In this document: piece after piece, positions 1 through 8,420 of the stretch | How the letters are laid out: each line of letters begins with the position of its first letter | Numbering within the stretch: the first letter of the stretch is position 1 | Assembly (NCBI GenBank): GCA_001897855.1 | Contig: MKUO01000001.1 | Span: forward strand, 767,267-831,266 | DNA length: 64,000 nucleotides | Direction of reading: 5' to 3' | From: Bacteroidetes bacterium 43-93 | Lineage (GTDB): Bacteria > Bacteroidota > Bacteroidia > Chitinophagales > Chitinophagaceae | Notes under the pieces: generated by a model | Databases searched by the model: none | Told to the model about the DNA's origin: nothing | The model's input: only the letters and a program-made list of their open reading frames with translations | Made by a program: the position numbers and the translations under genes

Positions 1-1
1 T

Positions 2-613
2 CCGAAAGATAAAAGAAGAGGCCTGGGTAGCAAACGTACTGCTCCTGAAAGAACAGTGCTGACTAAAGAAGAGAAGGAAAAACTAAAGGCGGATAAAAAG
101 GCTAAGGAAAAACTGGCAGCGAAAAAGAAGGCAGAAGCAGAAAAAGAAAGAATGGAAGAAAGGCGCCAGGCCGAAAAAGAACGCATGGAAACCCAACGCC
201 AGAAAAATGAAGATAAGCGCCTGGCTGAGCAGGCAAAAAGAGATGCAGCACGCCAGAAAGAAGCAGACCGCAAAGCTGCTGAAAAGCAAAAAGCACTCGC
301 TGCTAAAGAAAAAGATGAAGAGCGTCGCATGAAGGAAAAGGAAAGAGCAGCAGAGGCCAAACAACGTGCACAGGAGCGTAAAGACCGTGAGAAACAGCGT
401 GCAGAAGAAGCCAAACAAAAGGAAAAAGAACGCAAAGAGCGCGAAAAGCAAAGAGCTGCCGAGGCCAAACAACGTGCGGAAGAACGCAAGCAGCAGGCTA
501 GGGAAAAGGCCGAAGCTGCACGAGAAGCTGCTAAAGAAAAAGAAAGAGCCAGGAAGGAGCAGGAAAGGATGAAAGCAGAGCAGGAAAAAGAGCGCAGGCA
601 AAGTAAAAAATAA
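2..613 (+). CDS. Lys/Glu/Ala/Arg-rich coiled-coil protein, 5' end outside window
   Basis: The reading frame is open from base 2, so the gene starts upstream of the window; the GTG at 56 is probably internal. Almost every residue is K, E, R, A or Q, which predicts one long, highly charged helix or coiled coil. Imperfect units of about 20 residues recur, built on AEAKQRA-x-ERK and REKQRA. No catalytic motif or membrane segment is visible in this part. Such segments occur in TolA-like linkers and in many structural or low-complexity proteins, so the function is unknown. The frame closes with TAA and is followed by a good terminator hairpin. Confident that it is coding, not of its role. Confidence 0.7.
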   Translation, partial: PKDKRRGLGSKRTAPERTVLTKEEKEKLKADKKAKEKLAAKKKAEAEKERMEERRQAEKERMETQRQKNEDKRLAEQAKRDAARQKEADRKAAEKQKALAAKEKDEERRMKEKERAAEAKQRAQERKDREKQRAEEAKQKEKERKEREKQRAAEAKQRAEERKQQAREKAEAAREAAKEKERARKEQERMKAEQEKERRQSKK

Positions 614-636
614 CACTACAATTGAGATAATAAATA

Positions 637-670
637 GGTCCCGTGGCTAATGCCGCGGGATCTTTTTATT
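637..670 (+). terminator. Rho-independent terminator
   Basis: An 11-bp stem with two G-U pairs (637-647 with 652-662) encloses a TAAT loop and is followed by a T-rich run (TTTTTATT). It lies 23 bases after the stop of the coiled-coil gene. Confidence 0.8.
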
Positions 671-725
671 AATATTTAAATGTATTGGCATGTATTTTTT
701 AGCCCATGTTCTAAAACGTTTAGTT

Positions 726-1229
726 ATGAGATCTATAAAATGGGGTATTGCTGCCATACTTGCTGTAACTACCACGGTAGCCTGCAACAACAATAACGAA
801 ACATCGGGCACCGTCACTACTGACACAACATCATCTATGACCACTACGGAGCCGGCTACAGGTACGATGGATACAGGCACTACCGATATGCAAAATACCA
901 GCGGTATGAGCACCTCCAACGAAAACGATATGAGCGCAACCGGTACAGGTAATACAGGTACCAGTAATAATAACACTGCAGGCGGTGCTTCTGAGCGGTC
1001 CAACACGAATAGTTCAGCATCGAATAGTGTTAATCGCAGCGCAGGTACTGTAAGCCGTAATGCTCACGTACCACCTAAAGACACTGGTGTACTGGCTAAG
1101 ACAGGGCACTACAATGCAGATGTAAAAACACCGGCTCCTAAGAACCTCGATGATAAATACCTGAAAAAGCATAAGCCCGATCATACTTATGGCGATACTT
1201 CCGTAGGTTCCGCGCCATATAGGTATTAA
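726..1229 (+). CDS. Ser/Thr/Asn-rich lipoprotein
   Basis: The start is placed at ATG 726, because it gives a compact signal peptide (MRSIKWGIAAILAVTTTVAC) ending in a lipobox cysteine; an ATG at 690 would only add a non-signal-like extension. The mature protein begins with four Asn and continues as a low-complexity stretch of T, S, G, N and M to about residue 120. A more ordinary basic, Pro- and Asp-containing tail with KKHKPDHTYGD near the end follows. It is probably anchored to the envelope and largely disordered. No family is recognised. It stands alone between the terminator at 637-670 and a T9SS cargo gene. Confidence 0.65.
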   Translation: MRSIKWGIAAILAVTTTVACNNNNETSGTVTTDTTSSMTTTEPATGTMDTGTTDMQNTSGMSTSNENDMSATGTGNTGTSNNNTAGGASERSNTNSSASNSVNRSAGTVSRNAHVPPKDTGVLAKTGHYNADVKTPAPKNLDDKYLKKHKPDHTYGDTSVGSAPYRY

Positions 1230-1279
1230 CACTTATTTATGATTTTTATTTGGGTAGCTTGTAGCGTTAATAAATACTA

Positions 1280-1297
1280 TAACGTATTTTTACGTTA
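1280..1297. promoter_or_regulatory. 7-bp perfect inverted repeat upstream of the T9SS cargo gene
   Basis: TAACGTA, a TTTT spacer and TACGTTA form a perfect dyad 12 bases before ATG 1310. It could be an operator or a short 5' UTR hairpin; it lacks the GC-rich stem and trailing T run of a terminator. Confidence 0.35.
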
Positions 1298-1309
1298 CAA
1301 ACTACCTAT

Positions 1310-2053
1310 ATGAATAGATTTACTTTTCTTTTCGTCTTATTGACCTTCATCTGCGTTGCCGGCAAAGCCCAGGAACGCTATGCCGACATCAAAGTCTCCC
1401 TGGTTGCACCGGTAACGGGAGATGTGATCTATCCCGATAACCAGTTTGATATCACGACACGTATTCACAACTTAGGTGTAGATACGTTGCGCGATACCGA
1501 CTCCGGTATGTATATGTTATACTTCGATGGTTTCCCGATCTCTTTTGGTAATGCTTCCGGCGGCTATGATTCTTTCCTTGTTCTTTCCGGGCAAACAATT
1601 CTTCCGGGCGATTCTGCAGAATTCAGTATTCAGTTTACCATAGATACCAGCTGGAAAGGCGGATCTACCGATATCTGTGTTGCGCTGATGCCGTACAATA
1701 TTAGCGGCAACCTTTACGACACAATCCTCAATAACAATAAGGACTGCGCTTCCGTAACAATAGATAACCCAACCGGTGTGAAAACCATCGCATCATCAGG
1801 CAGCAGTGCAAGCATCTATCCAAACCCTGCAAAAAATGAGGCTTATATTAAGCTTAGCCTTGCCTCTGCAAATGAGGTTTCTTACCGCATCACAGATGTT
1901 ACCGGGCGCATTCTGTTACAGGATTATAAAGGCAGACTGAAGAGGGGCGAGCACAATCTTAGTGTAGATATAAGCAGGCTATCCCCCGGTACTTATTGGT
2001 ACCAGGTAAACATAGGCACTGAAACACAAAATGGAAAACTGGTGGTGCAATAA
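1310..2053 (+). CDS. Secreted protein with type IX sorting domain
   Basis: A 247-residue protein with an N-terminal signal peptide (hydrophobic core LFVLLTFICVAG, cleavage near KAQ) and a typical type A T9SS C-terminal domain. The C-terminal signs are IYPNPAKNEAYIKL, then SYRITDVTGRIL, LSPGTYWYQVN and the terminal GKLVVQ. The middle part (about 25-155) is beta-rich and resembles a CARDB/Ig-like fold (DIKVSLVAPVTGDVIYP, ITTRIHNLGVDTL). It is expected to cross the outer membrane through T9SS and be surface-attached or released. No enzymatic motif is seen, so a binding or structural role is an inference. A terminator follows directly. Confidence 0.8.
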   Translation: MNRFTFLFVLLTFICVAGKAQERYADIKVSLVAPVTGDVIYPDNQFDITTRIHNLGVDTLRDTDSGMYMLYFDGFPISFGNASGGYDSFLVLSGQTILPGDSAEFSIQFTIDTSWKGGSTDICVALMPYNISGNLYDTILNNNKDCASVTIDNPTGVKTIASSGSSASIYPNPAKNEAYIKLSLASANEVSYRITDVTGRILLQDYKGRLKRGEHNLSVDISRLSPGTYWYQVNIGTETQNGKLVVQ

Positions 2054-2085
2054 CCATCAGGTATTCTATTGCAACGTTTTGGTAA

Positions 2086-2122
2086 AGGGTGTGCTTCTTC
2101 AGGCACACCCTCTGTGTTTTTA
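2086..2122 (+). terminator. Rho-independent terminator
   Basis: A 9-bp perfect stem (AGGGTGTGC with GCACACCCT), an 8-base loop, then a T-containing tail ending GTTTTTA. It follows the T9SS cargo gene by about 30 bases. Confidence 0.8.
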
Positions 2123-2168
2123 GCCTATGGCACAGTTTTTATTTCAGACTAATAAAATTGCCATTATC

Positions 2169-2393
2169 ATGACATATCCAATCACATACAAGATCGAGGA
2201 CGGACGTATCGAGGTGACAGCAAACAGGGAAGGCTCCCGCTACAATTTCGATGTTCTTTTTTCGGATGGCTCCAGCTCCAGCTTTGGCTATATAGAAGAG
2301 GAGCCTAATAAGATTCAGCTAAACAATCCTGTAACAGATCGATACCAATACCACGCAATGTTAACCCTATGGCAATTGCAGATCGCTCACTAG
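2169..2393 (+). CDS. Small hypothetical protein (74 aa)
   Basis: Start set at ATG 2169 (MTYPITYKIEDGRIEV); an in-frame start at 2127 would add 14 residues that look like untranslated leader. The product is a short, soluble, beta-rich protein with alternating polar and hydrophobic residues, an SDGSSSSFGYIEEEP segment and an aromatic C-terminus. No family is recognised. Its stop overlaps the stop of the convergent CHAD gene by 4 bases, which supports both reading frames as real. Confidence 0.55.
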   Translation: MTYPITYKIEDGRIEVTANREGSRYNFDVLFSDGSSSSFGYIEEEPNKIQLNNPVTDRYQYHAMLTLWQLQIAH

Positions 2394-3151
2394 ACTTGTA
2401 TTTTGGTTTTAAGCGTTGTTAATTGCTTCTCTATTTTTTCCATCAATGCTTTCTTCTCGCTATCCCATTGAAATGAAGCAGCCGCAAATATTTTCTTCTC
2501 ATCGGCAGAGGCACTGTTTATAAACTGATCGCTAAGCGTCATCAGTACCTTCATATCAATAAAGCTGCCCAAATCATCTATAAGTTTATCCTGGTCTTTT
2601 TCTTTTGATAGCTGTTGCGTATAATGCAGGTCTTTAAGATGTTTTCTTATCTCGTGCAACTGCTCTTCATCGGGGGGTAACTGTAATATCTTATCAATTC
2701 GTTTCCACTGCTTTTGCACCCACTGTTTTATCTCCCGATGCCTGAGGTCAGAGGCGATGTTTGCCGACGCTGTTTTGGCAATGCGTTGAAAGGAAACATT
2801 TTTATAACACTGCTTATATTCATCTTTGGCTTCTTTCAATTCGGCGTTAACTGCATCCAGGTAATGTGTGGGCGTAGAGTCCAGGTCTTTAAAGTAGCGC
2901 TTTACAGATTTAATATGCAGTTGCAGGTCCCTGATCTTGCCGGCTGCGGTGTAGAGGTCTTTGATCGTTGGCGGCAATAGTTTTTTTACTTTTTTGCCAT
3001 TGCTCAGCCTTATAAAGGCACGTGCCTTTTTATAGTTTACCCTTAGCTGATGTATATCTTCTTCGCCGAAATGCCGTGATACTTTTTCGGCATAGAGCCT
3101 CATGGCTTTCAGCCTTTTTTGTATCTCGTTATCGGGATGAAGTTTTTTCAT
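2390..3151 (-). CDS. CHAD domain protein
   Basis: A 253-residue, strongly helical and basic protein. The CHAD signature is near the N-terminus: IHQLRVNYKKARAFIRL, the conserved histidine and basic helix expected to bind polyphosphate or other polyanions. A second basic/His cluster (LHEIRKHLKDLHYT, about residue 165) matches the second half of the helical bundle. There is no CYTH domain, so this is a stand-alone CHAD protein rather than a triphosphatase fusion. CHAD proteins associate with polyphosphate granules in other bacteria; that role here is inference. The gene is convergent with the small gene at 2169. Confidence 0.8.
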   Translation of the reverse strand: MKKLHPDNEIQKRLKAMRLYAEKVSRHFGEEDIHQLRVNYKKARAFIRLSNGKKVKKLLPPTIKDLYTAAGKIRDLQLHIKSVKRYFKDLDSTPTHYLDAVNAELKEAKDEYKQCYKNVSFQRIAKTASANIASDLRHREIKQWVQKQWKRIDKILQLPPDEEQLHEIRKHLKDLHYTQQLSKEKDQDKLIDDLGSFIDMKVLMTLSDQFINSASADEKKIFAAASFQWDSEKKALMEKIEKQLTTLKTKIQV

Positions 3152-3295
3152 ACTATTAAAATTACAGTATTACCATGTCGCATTATACCTATGTAGTCAG
3201 TTAGATTACTGATACCTGTTAGCAAAAAACATGAGTGCGGTCATAATAGCAATGATGGCGGTCATTATTCATGTGTAGGAACAAATATAATTTTA

Positions 3296-3317
3296 TGCCC
3301 GTACTTATTACCGGGCA
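3296..3317 (+). promoter_or_regulatory. Hairpin abutting the mlaE start codon
   Basis: TGCCCG (3296-3301) pairs with CGGGCA (3312-3317), with a 10-base AT-rich loop. The 3' arm ends on the base before ATG 3318, so the mRNA hairpin would sit where the ribosome loads. It may modulate translation of the Mla operon. Confidence 0.4.
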
Positions 3318-4097
3318 ATGAAACCTAACAAACCAGCCAAACAGTTACAAGCTTTTTTTGATGAGGCAGGGCGGATAGCACGTTTTACTGCCTGGTATTT
3401 CAGGCAGGCCATACGGCCCCGCTACGAGTTTAGGGAGCTCATTCGCCAGTGCTTCATCATTGGTTACCAGTCACTTGGGCTCGTGGTACTCACAGGGTTC
3501 ATCATGGGGTTGGTGCTTACCATGCAATTACGGCCTACATTAGTCGATTATGGGGTAGAATCGCAGATACCCGCCATGGTGGCAATTGCCGTTGTACGTG
3601 AGGTTGGGCCCGTAATAACTGCACTGATCTTTGCAGGTAAGATCGGTTCGAGTATTGGTGCAGAGCTGGGTTCTATGCGGGTTACGGAGCAGATAGATGC
3701 AATGGAAGTATCCGGCACCAATCCTTATAAATATTTAGTGGTTACACGCGTTACCGCAGCAACATTGATGCTGCCGATATTGGTGTTACTGTCTGATACG
3801 ATCTCTTTGTACGGTGCATACCTGGGTGTAAATATTAAAACCGTTACCAGCGCCAATCTTTTTATATGGCAGGTGTTTGATGTGCTGGACTTCACCGATC
3901 TGATGCCTGCCTTTATCAAGACCTTCTTCTTTGGCTTTGCTGTAGGCATGATAGGCTGCTACAAAGGTTATAATTCTACACGTGGTACAGAAGGGGTAGG
4001 GCGCTCTGCTAACTCTGCTGTGGTGCTGTCGTCTGTAATGATTTTTATTATAGACCTGCTTGTGGTGCAGGTTACGGATATAATGGGCTTTAACTGA
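3318..4097 (+). CDS. mlaE: MlaE-family lipid ABC transporter permease
   Basis: Inner-membrane permease of an MCE-type phospholipid transporter. The 259-residue length is usual. After a basic N-terminus it has about five to six hydrophobic segments and the family hallmark REVGPVITALIFAGKIGSS, followed by TEQIDAMEVSGTNP (the coupling region contacting the ATPase). Its stop overlaps the start of the ATPase gene by one base (TGATG), so the two are translationally coupled. MlaD follows. Known Mla systems keep outer-membrane lipid asymmetry by moving phospholipids across the periplasm; that role is inferred from the family. Confidence 0.93.
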   Translation: MKPNKPAKQLQAFFDEAGRIARFTAWYFRQAIRPRYEFRELIRQCFIIGYQSLGLVVLTGFIMGLVLTMQLRPTLVDYGVESQIPAMVAIAVVREVGPVITALIFAGKIGSSIGAELGSMRVTEQIDAMEVSGTNPYKYLVVTRVTAATLMLPILVLLSDTISLYGAYLGVNIKTVTSANLFIWQVFDVLDFTDLMPAFIKTFFFGFAVGMIGCYKGYNSTRGTEGVGRSANSAVVLSSVMIFIIDLLVVQVTDIMGFN

Positions 4098-4855
4098 TGG
4101 ACACGAGAGAAAACATAGCAAATACAACTGATGCTGTTATCTCTATCAGGGGGGTATACAAGGCTTTTGGCAGTAACAAAGTCCTCGATGATTTCAATAT
4201 GAATTTGCAAAGAGGGCAAAGCAAAGTAGTATTAGGCCGATCCGGTTCCGGTAAATCAGTGTTGATAAAATGCATCATAGGGTTGCTTACTCCGGAGGCT
4301 GGTACTATCAACGTGTTTGGTCAAAATGTGCTGAATATGAGCCAGGAGCAACTGGATGTGATACGGGTAAAGATCGGTTTCTTGTTTCAAAGCAATGCCT
4401 TGTACGATTCTATGACCGTTCGCGAAAATCTGGAGTTTCCTATGCGCAGGCATTCCATTAAGCTATCTGAAAAGGAAGCAAACGAGCGGGTTGTTGAAGC
4501 GCTGAAAAATGTGGGCCTCGAGCATACCATTGATATGATGCCGTCTGAATTATCAGGTGGCATGAAAAAGAGGATCGCCCTCGCGCGTACTTTGATACTG
4601 AAACCGGATATTATACTCTATGATGAGCCAACAACAGGCCTGGACCCGATTACAGGCAGGGAAATAACAACGCTCATCAAAGAGATACAGCATAAATATC
4701 AGACCTCATCCATCATTATCTCTCACGATATGAAGTGTGTAAAAAATACTGCTGATAGTATTGCATTGCTGTTGAATGGTAAATGCTACACCGAAGGGAC
4801 TTATAGTGAATTGGCAATCTCGGACGATCCTAATGTTAAACAGTTTTTTGAATGA
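4097..4855 (+). CDS. mlaF: MlaF-family ABC transporter ATP-binding protein
   Basis: Cytoplasmic ATPase of the lipid transporter. It has a Walker A motif GRSGSGKS (about 47-54), Q-loop FLFQSNALYDSMTVREN, signature LSGGMKKR (about 153-160) and Walker B DIILYDEPTTGLDP (about 171-184), then the switch histidine in IIISHDMK. The LSGGMKKR variant with its basic tail and the PMRRH insert are typical of MlaF. At 252 residues it is complete. It overlaps mlaE by one base and ends 6 bases before mlaD. Confidence 0.93.
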   Translation: MDTRENIANTTDAVISIRGVYKAFGSNKVLDDFNMNLQRGQSKVVLGRSGSGKSVLIKCIIGLLTPEAGTINVFGQNVLNMSQEQLDVIRVKIGFLFQSNALYDSMTVRENLEFPMRRHSIKLSEKEANERVVEALKNVGLEHTIDMMPSELSGGMKKRIALARTLILKPDIILYDEPTTGLDPITGREITTLIKEIQHKYQTSSIIISHDMKCVKNTADSIALLLNGKCYTEGTYSELAISDDPNVKQFFE

Positions 4856-4861
4856 TAATCT

Positions 4862-5839
4862 ATGGCCAATAAAATTGCAAATAATATAAAACTGGGTGTG
4901 TTTGTTATCGCGGGACTGCTGCTGCTCATATTCGCGCTGTATATGATCGGTAAAAAATCAAACATGTTTGGCAGCAGTTTTACGTTGCGGGCGCGCTTTC
5001 GCAATGTAGATGGGCTCCGTGCGGGTAATAACGTCAGGTATGCGGGTATAGAAACAGGCACCGTAGAAAAAGTATTGATCCTGAACGATACTACCATTGA
5101 AGTAGTGATGAGTATAGATGAAAAAGCACGCTCCTACATCAGGAAGAATGCGCAAACCACTATTGGCAATGAGGGACTGATGGGTAACAAAGTAGTAAAC
5201 ATCTATCCTAATCCTGTTCAGGGAGAGTTGGTGAAAGAAAATGATTTATTGCAAACCGTACAGCAGGCAGATATAGGCAATATGATAGGCACGCTCACCC
5301 GTACCAATGACAATGCCGCTATTATAGCATCTGAACTTGTAGAAACCGTGAAGCGTATTAACTCAAGCCCGGTATTATGGCGCATTCTCAGTGATACTAC
5401 CTTGCCCGCCAACCTTTCTGCTACTATGGCGGGTGTACGCTCCTCTGCAGAACATTTAAATCATTCTGTTGCAGAGCTGCAGGTAATAGTAAACGATATA
5501 CATGCAGGTAAGGGTGCAGCAGGTTTGTTGCTCGAAGATACCGCAGCCAGGGGTACTGCTTCACGTGCGCTCAACAATATCCATAATGTAACTGCTGAGG
5601 CCAATGGGTTAATGCAGCGCCTGGATAGTATTGCCTCCATTTTGCAATCGGGCGTTGGTAATAAGGATGGCATGTTATACGGCCTGCTATCAGATACCTC
5701 GTTTACACAACGCCTTAGCCGCAGTCTTAATAATGTGGAAAACGGTACCGCTGCTTTTAACGAAGACATGGAAGCGTTGAAACATAATTTCCTTCTAAAA
5801 GGTTATTTTAAAAAGCAGGCAAGGAAGAAGGCGCAGTAG
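4862..5839 (+). CDS. mlaD: MlaD-family MCE domain protein
   Basis: Periplasmic substrate-binding subunit anchored in the inner membrane. A single membrane helix (about 10-28, LGVFVIAGLLLLIFALYMIG) is followed by an MCE domain (about 37-115, with FRNVDGLRAGNNVRYAGIETGTV). The rest (about 120-325) is a predicted helical tail, longer than in E. coli MlaD, which could form the hydrophobic tunnel seen in longer MCE proteins. It completes an mlaEFD set; no mlaB or mlaC is adjacent, which is common in Bacteroidota. Confidence 0.9.
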   Translation: MANKIANNIKLGVFVIAGLLLLIFALYMIGKKSNMFGSSFTLRARFRNVDGLRAGNNVRYAGIETGTVEKVLILNDTTIEVVMSIDEKARSYIRKNAQTTIGNEGLMGNKVVNIYPNPVQGELVKENDLLQTVQQADIGNMIGTLTRTNDNAAIIASELVETVKRINSSPVLWRILSDTTLPANLSATMAGVRSSAEHLNHSVAELQVIVNDIHAGKGAAGLLLEDTAARGTASRALNNIHNVTAEANGLMQRLDSIASILQSGVGNKDGMLYGLLSDTSFTQRLSRSLNNVENGTAAFNEDMEALKHNFLLKGYFKKQARKKAQ

Positions 5840-5865
5840 CACGGATTTTGTATATTATAAACTAC

Positions 5866-6876
5866 ATGGACACCCTTACACATATAGTTGTCGGTGGCTG
5901 CATTGGCCAGGCTTTTATGGGCAAGCAATTGGGTAAGCGTGCTATGGCGTTGGGCGCGGTGGCACAATCTATACCTGATATAGATTTTATTGCCGCCACC
6001 TGGAGCGATGCTTCCGAAAACCTCCTGGCGCACAGGGGCTTTACCCATTCCTTATTATTCCTTGCTATTATAACGCCCTTGCTCGCTCTGATATCCGAGA
6101 AATGGCATCGGCCGCATAATATCTCTTTAAAGAGCTGGCTTTGGTTCTTTGGCATACAGGGCCTCATCCATATCTTTCTTGATGGATTCAATGTATATGG
6201 TGTAGGTTGGCTGGAGCCTTTTAGCCATCAGCGTTTTTCGTTCAATACTATGTTCGTTGCAGATCCTTTCTTTTCTATATGGCCGGCAATAGCATTTACT
6301 GCACTGATGATATCGTCGCGGAACGACAAACGCCGCACACTCTGGTGGGTTACGGGTTTGCTGGCATGTTTCAGTTACCTGTTCTATACCGTATATGATA
6401 AGATGTATATCGATAGCACGGTGAAGAAAATGCTGACGAAGCAGCAGGTTGCGTACAACGATTACTTTTCCACGCCCACGCCTTTGAATAATTGGCTATG
6501 GTATATAGTCCTGAAACAGAAAGATGGCTATAGCATTGGCTACCGTTCCGTATTCGACACGGCACGTACTATACGGCTGCAATATTTTTCACGAAACGAT
6601 TCTTTGCTTGCGCCAATGAGCGGTAATGAATCCGTGCAGCACCTGCTACGTTTTTCAAAGGGTTATTATACGGTTGAGAAATGGGGCGATACGCTGGTAT
6701 TTAATGATCTGCGCTTCGGCCAGATCATCGGGTGGACAAACCCTGAAGAGCGTTTCGTGTTTCATTTTTACCTGAGCCTGCCACGCGATAATAAGCTTGT
6801 GCTGCAACGTGGCCGTTTCGATAAATGGGATGAGCGTGTTGCCCGTGCTTTATGGCATCGTATATTTCACGATTAG
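5866..6876 (+). CDS. Membrane-bound metal-dependent hydrolase (YdjM/DUF457-like)
   Basis: The start is set at ATG 5866 (MDTLTHIVVGGCIGQAF); a TTG at 5848 would only add six residues. Histidines and aspartates expected to bind metal lie in the conserved N-terminal motifs DTLTH and PDIDF, then HRGFTHSLLFL (about residue 55) and HIFLDGFNVYG (about 105). Several membrane segments occupy the first 180 residues. The C-terminal half (about 190-336) is soluble. This pattern is that of the LexA-binding inner-membrane hydrolase family, whose substrate is not established. It follows mlaD by 26 bases and may be co-transcribed; its stop overlaps the convergent phospholipase gene by 4 bases. Confidence 0.8.
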   Translation: MDTLTHIVVGGCIGQAFMGKQLGKRAMALGAVAQSIPDIDFIAATWSDASENLLAHRGFTHSLLFLAIITPLLALISEKWHRPHNISLKSWLWFFGIQGLIHIFLDGFNVYGVGWLEPFSHQRFSFNTMFVADPFFSIWPAIAFTALMISSRNDKRRTLWWVTGLLACFSYLFYTVYDKMYIDSTVKKMLTKQQVAYNDYFSTPTPLNNWLWYIVLKQKDGYSIGYRSVFDTARTIRLQYFSRNDSLLAPMSGNESVQHLLRFSKGYYTVEKWGDTLVFNDLRFGQIIGWTNPEERFVFHFYLSLPRDNKLVLQRGRFDKWDERVARALWHRIFHD

Positions 6877-8045
6877 GAAAGTTTTTCCCTTTTAAAATAA
6901 AAAGTAGAAAGATACAGGATGGCGCGTATCACCTGGTAGCTGATATACTGCCATAACCGCTTGCGTGCGCCATAGTAGGTCTGGTAATGTTCTTCCGTCA
7001 CTTGTTCGCAATCTTCAGCTATTAATTGCGATACTTTCTCATATACGCCTTCTGCAAAGGGTTTGTTATGTATATCCAGGTTCAGTTCAATACTGGCGTA
7101 CGCGCTGATGTTATTCATATTATATGACCCTATAGTCATCAGCCTTCTGTCCGATATAGCTACCTTGGCATGTAAGATACTTTTCTGGTACTCGTATATT
7201 TTAATCTTATTACGCAGCAGCCAGCGATACAGGTATCGTTCCGCATTCTTGGCTATAGGCACATCAGATTTTCCTGCAACAATCACCGTTATTTGTACGC
7301 CTCGCTTCACCGCCTTTGTCATCAGTTTGCGAAAAGTGAGGCCGGGTAAAAAATAGCTGCACATGATCACCAGTTCTTCTTTGGTGTTGGCTATCAGGTT
7401 GGCATAGCTTTTCCATATCTCCCGTTTGCCCTTCACCCAGTCGTTCCGGCGTATACGCACTGCTATGGTATGCTGTCCGTTGCCTGCAGGTGCATCACAG
7501 GCTTTAATTTTTTTACCTACACCCGTAGTGCTGTTCCATGTTTCGCAGCAGATGCGTTCCAGTTCGTATGCGGCTTCGCCCTGCACATACATAGCCATAT
7601 CCAGCCAGGGGATGGTTCCGTTGATGCTGTTGTACTTATTGGCAATGTTGATGCCGCCCACCAATGCTTCGCTGCTATCCGCTACCAGTATTTTATGATG
7701 CAGCCTCCTGCCAAAATAGAATTGCTTACTGCGAAACAATGGCTCGAATTGCTGGAAGTGTACACCTGCTTCTCTTAGGTTTTCAATAAATCGCCCCGAT
7801 AGTTCTTTGGATGCGTATCCATCTACAAGCAGGTACACTTGTACGCCTCTGCGCGCTGCATTCATCAGGCATTCTGCTACTTGTGTGCCTGTTTCATCAT
7901 CTTCGTAAATATATACATGCAGGTGCAGGGTCTTTTCCGCTCTGTTGATCATATCCTGCACAAGGTCGAAGTATTCACTCCCCCCATACACCAGTCTGGT
8001 GGCTTTTTGCAGTTTGTAGGTTTCTATCTGGTTAACCCCGCTCAT
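6873..8045 (-). CDS. Phospholipase D / cardiolipin synthase family protein
   Basis: A 390-residue enzyme with two HKD motifs: HHKILVADSSEALVGG (about 116-132) and LHAKVAISDRRLMTIGSYN (about 288-306). The paired histidines give the covalent phosphatidyl intermediate of the PLD superfamily. Spacing and the GGINIANKY and GSYNMNNIS continuations fit bacterial cardiolipin synthases. However, the usual two N-terminal membrane helices are missing; the protein begins directly with the catalytic fold and has only a weak hydrophobic stretch near the C-terminus (AILYLSTFYF). It therefore resembles ClsB-type enzymes. The substrate is inferred as phosphatidylglycerol or another phospholipid. Confidence 0.8.
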   Translation of the reverse strand: MSGVNQIETYKLQKATRLVYGGSEYFDLVQDMINRAEKTLHLHVYIYEDDETGTQVAECLMNAARRGVQVYLLVDGYASKELSGRFIENLREAGVHFQQFEPLFRSKQFYFGRRLHHKILVADSSEALVGGINIANKYNSINGTIPWLDMAMYVQGEAAYELERICCETWNSTTGVGKKIKACDAPAGNGQHTIAVRIRRNDWVKGKREIWKSYANLIANTKEELVIMCSYFLPGLTFRKLMTKAVKRGVQITVIVAGKSDVPIAKNAERYLYRWLLRNKIKIYEYQKSILHAKVAISDRRLMTIGSYNMNNISAYASIELNLDIHNKPFAEGVYEKVSQLIAEDCEQVTEEHYQTYYGARKRLWQYISYQVIRAILYLSTFYFKREKLS

Positions 8046-8121
8046 GATGTTACAAATTAATAAATCATTCGTTATTAATAATGATTAGCACACATGATGC
8101 CACCGGCACTATATCATGGCA

Positions 8122-8129
8122 TAGATTTG
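8122..8129 (+). promoter_or_regulatory. Bacteroidota -7 element candidate
   Basis: TAGATTTG matches TANNTTTG exactly and lies 16 bases before ATG 8146. No clear TTTG is seen at -33, so support is moderate. Confidence 0.35.
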
Positions 8130-8145
8130 GTGTTTGATTTTTGTA

Positions 8146-8391
8146 ATGAACGTCAACTCCACCACTATATTAAATTATCTGAAGGACCTGCGCTCGCGGC
8201 AAAAAGAGGTTGATATAGATATCCATGTTTTGGCCTCCGCACTGGATCTGCATATCACCGCGCTCATTTCTATACTTACTGAGCTGGAGCATAGAGACGA
8301 GGTGATCCTGAGCATCAGCACTACGCCGGGCGGATTAAAAAATGGCTTACAATACCAGGGCACCGTTCGGCTGATGGATGATGTAGCTTAA
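8146..8391 (+). CDS. Small hypothetical protein, possible winged helix (81 aa)
   Basis: Start at ATG 8146 (MNVNSTTILNYLKDLRSRQ). The pattern of helix, helix (VDIDIHVLASALDLHITALISILTEL is cut here to its idea: an HTH-like pair around residues 20-45) and a short beta hairpin ending GLQYQGTVRL is compatible with a small winged-helix fold. No family is recognised and DNA binding is only a suggestion. It precedes the Nudix gene by 29 bases on the same strand and may share its transcript. Confidence 0.5.
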   Translation: MNVNSTTILNYLKDLRSRQKEVDIDIHVLASALDLHITALISILTELEHRDEVILSISTTPGGLKNGLQYQGTVRLMDDVA

Positions 8392-8420
8392 TGTTTATAT
8401 TAGCATAACCATTTATCAGG

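Noticed and set aside
83..616. Long minus-strand frame opposite the charged coiled-coil gene
   Set aside because: It is the antisense of AAA/GAA-rich codons, giving an F/L/S-only protein; the plus frame has the real coding pattern and its own terminator.
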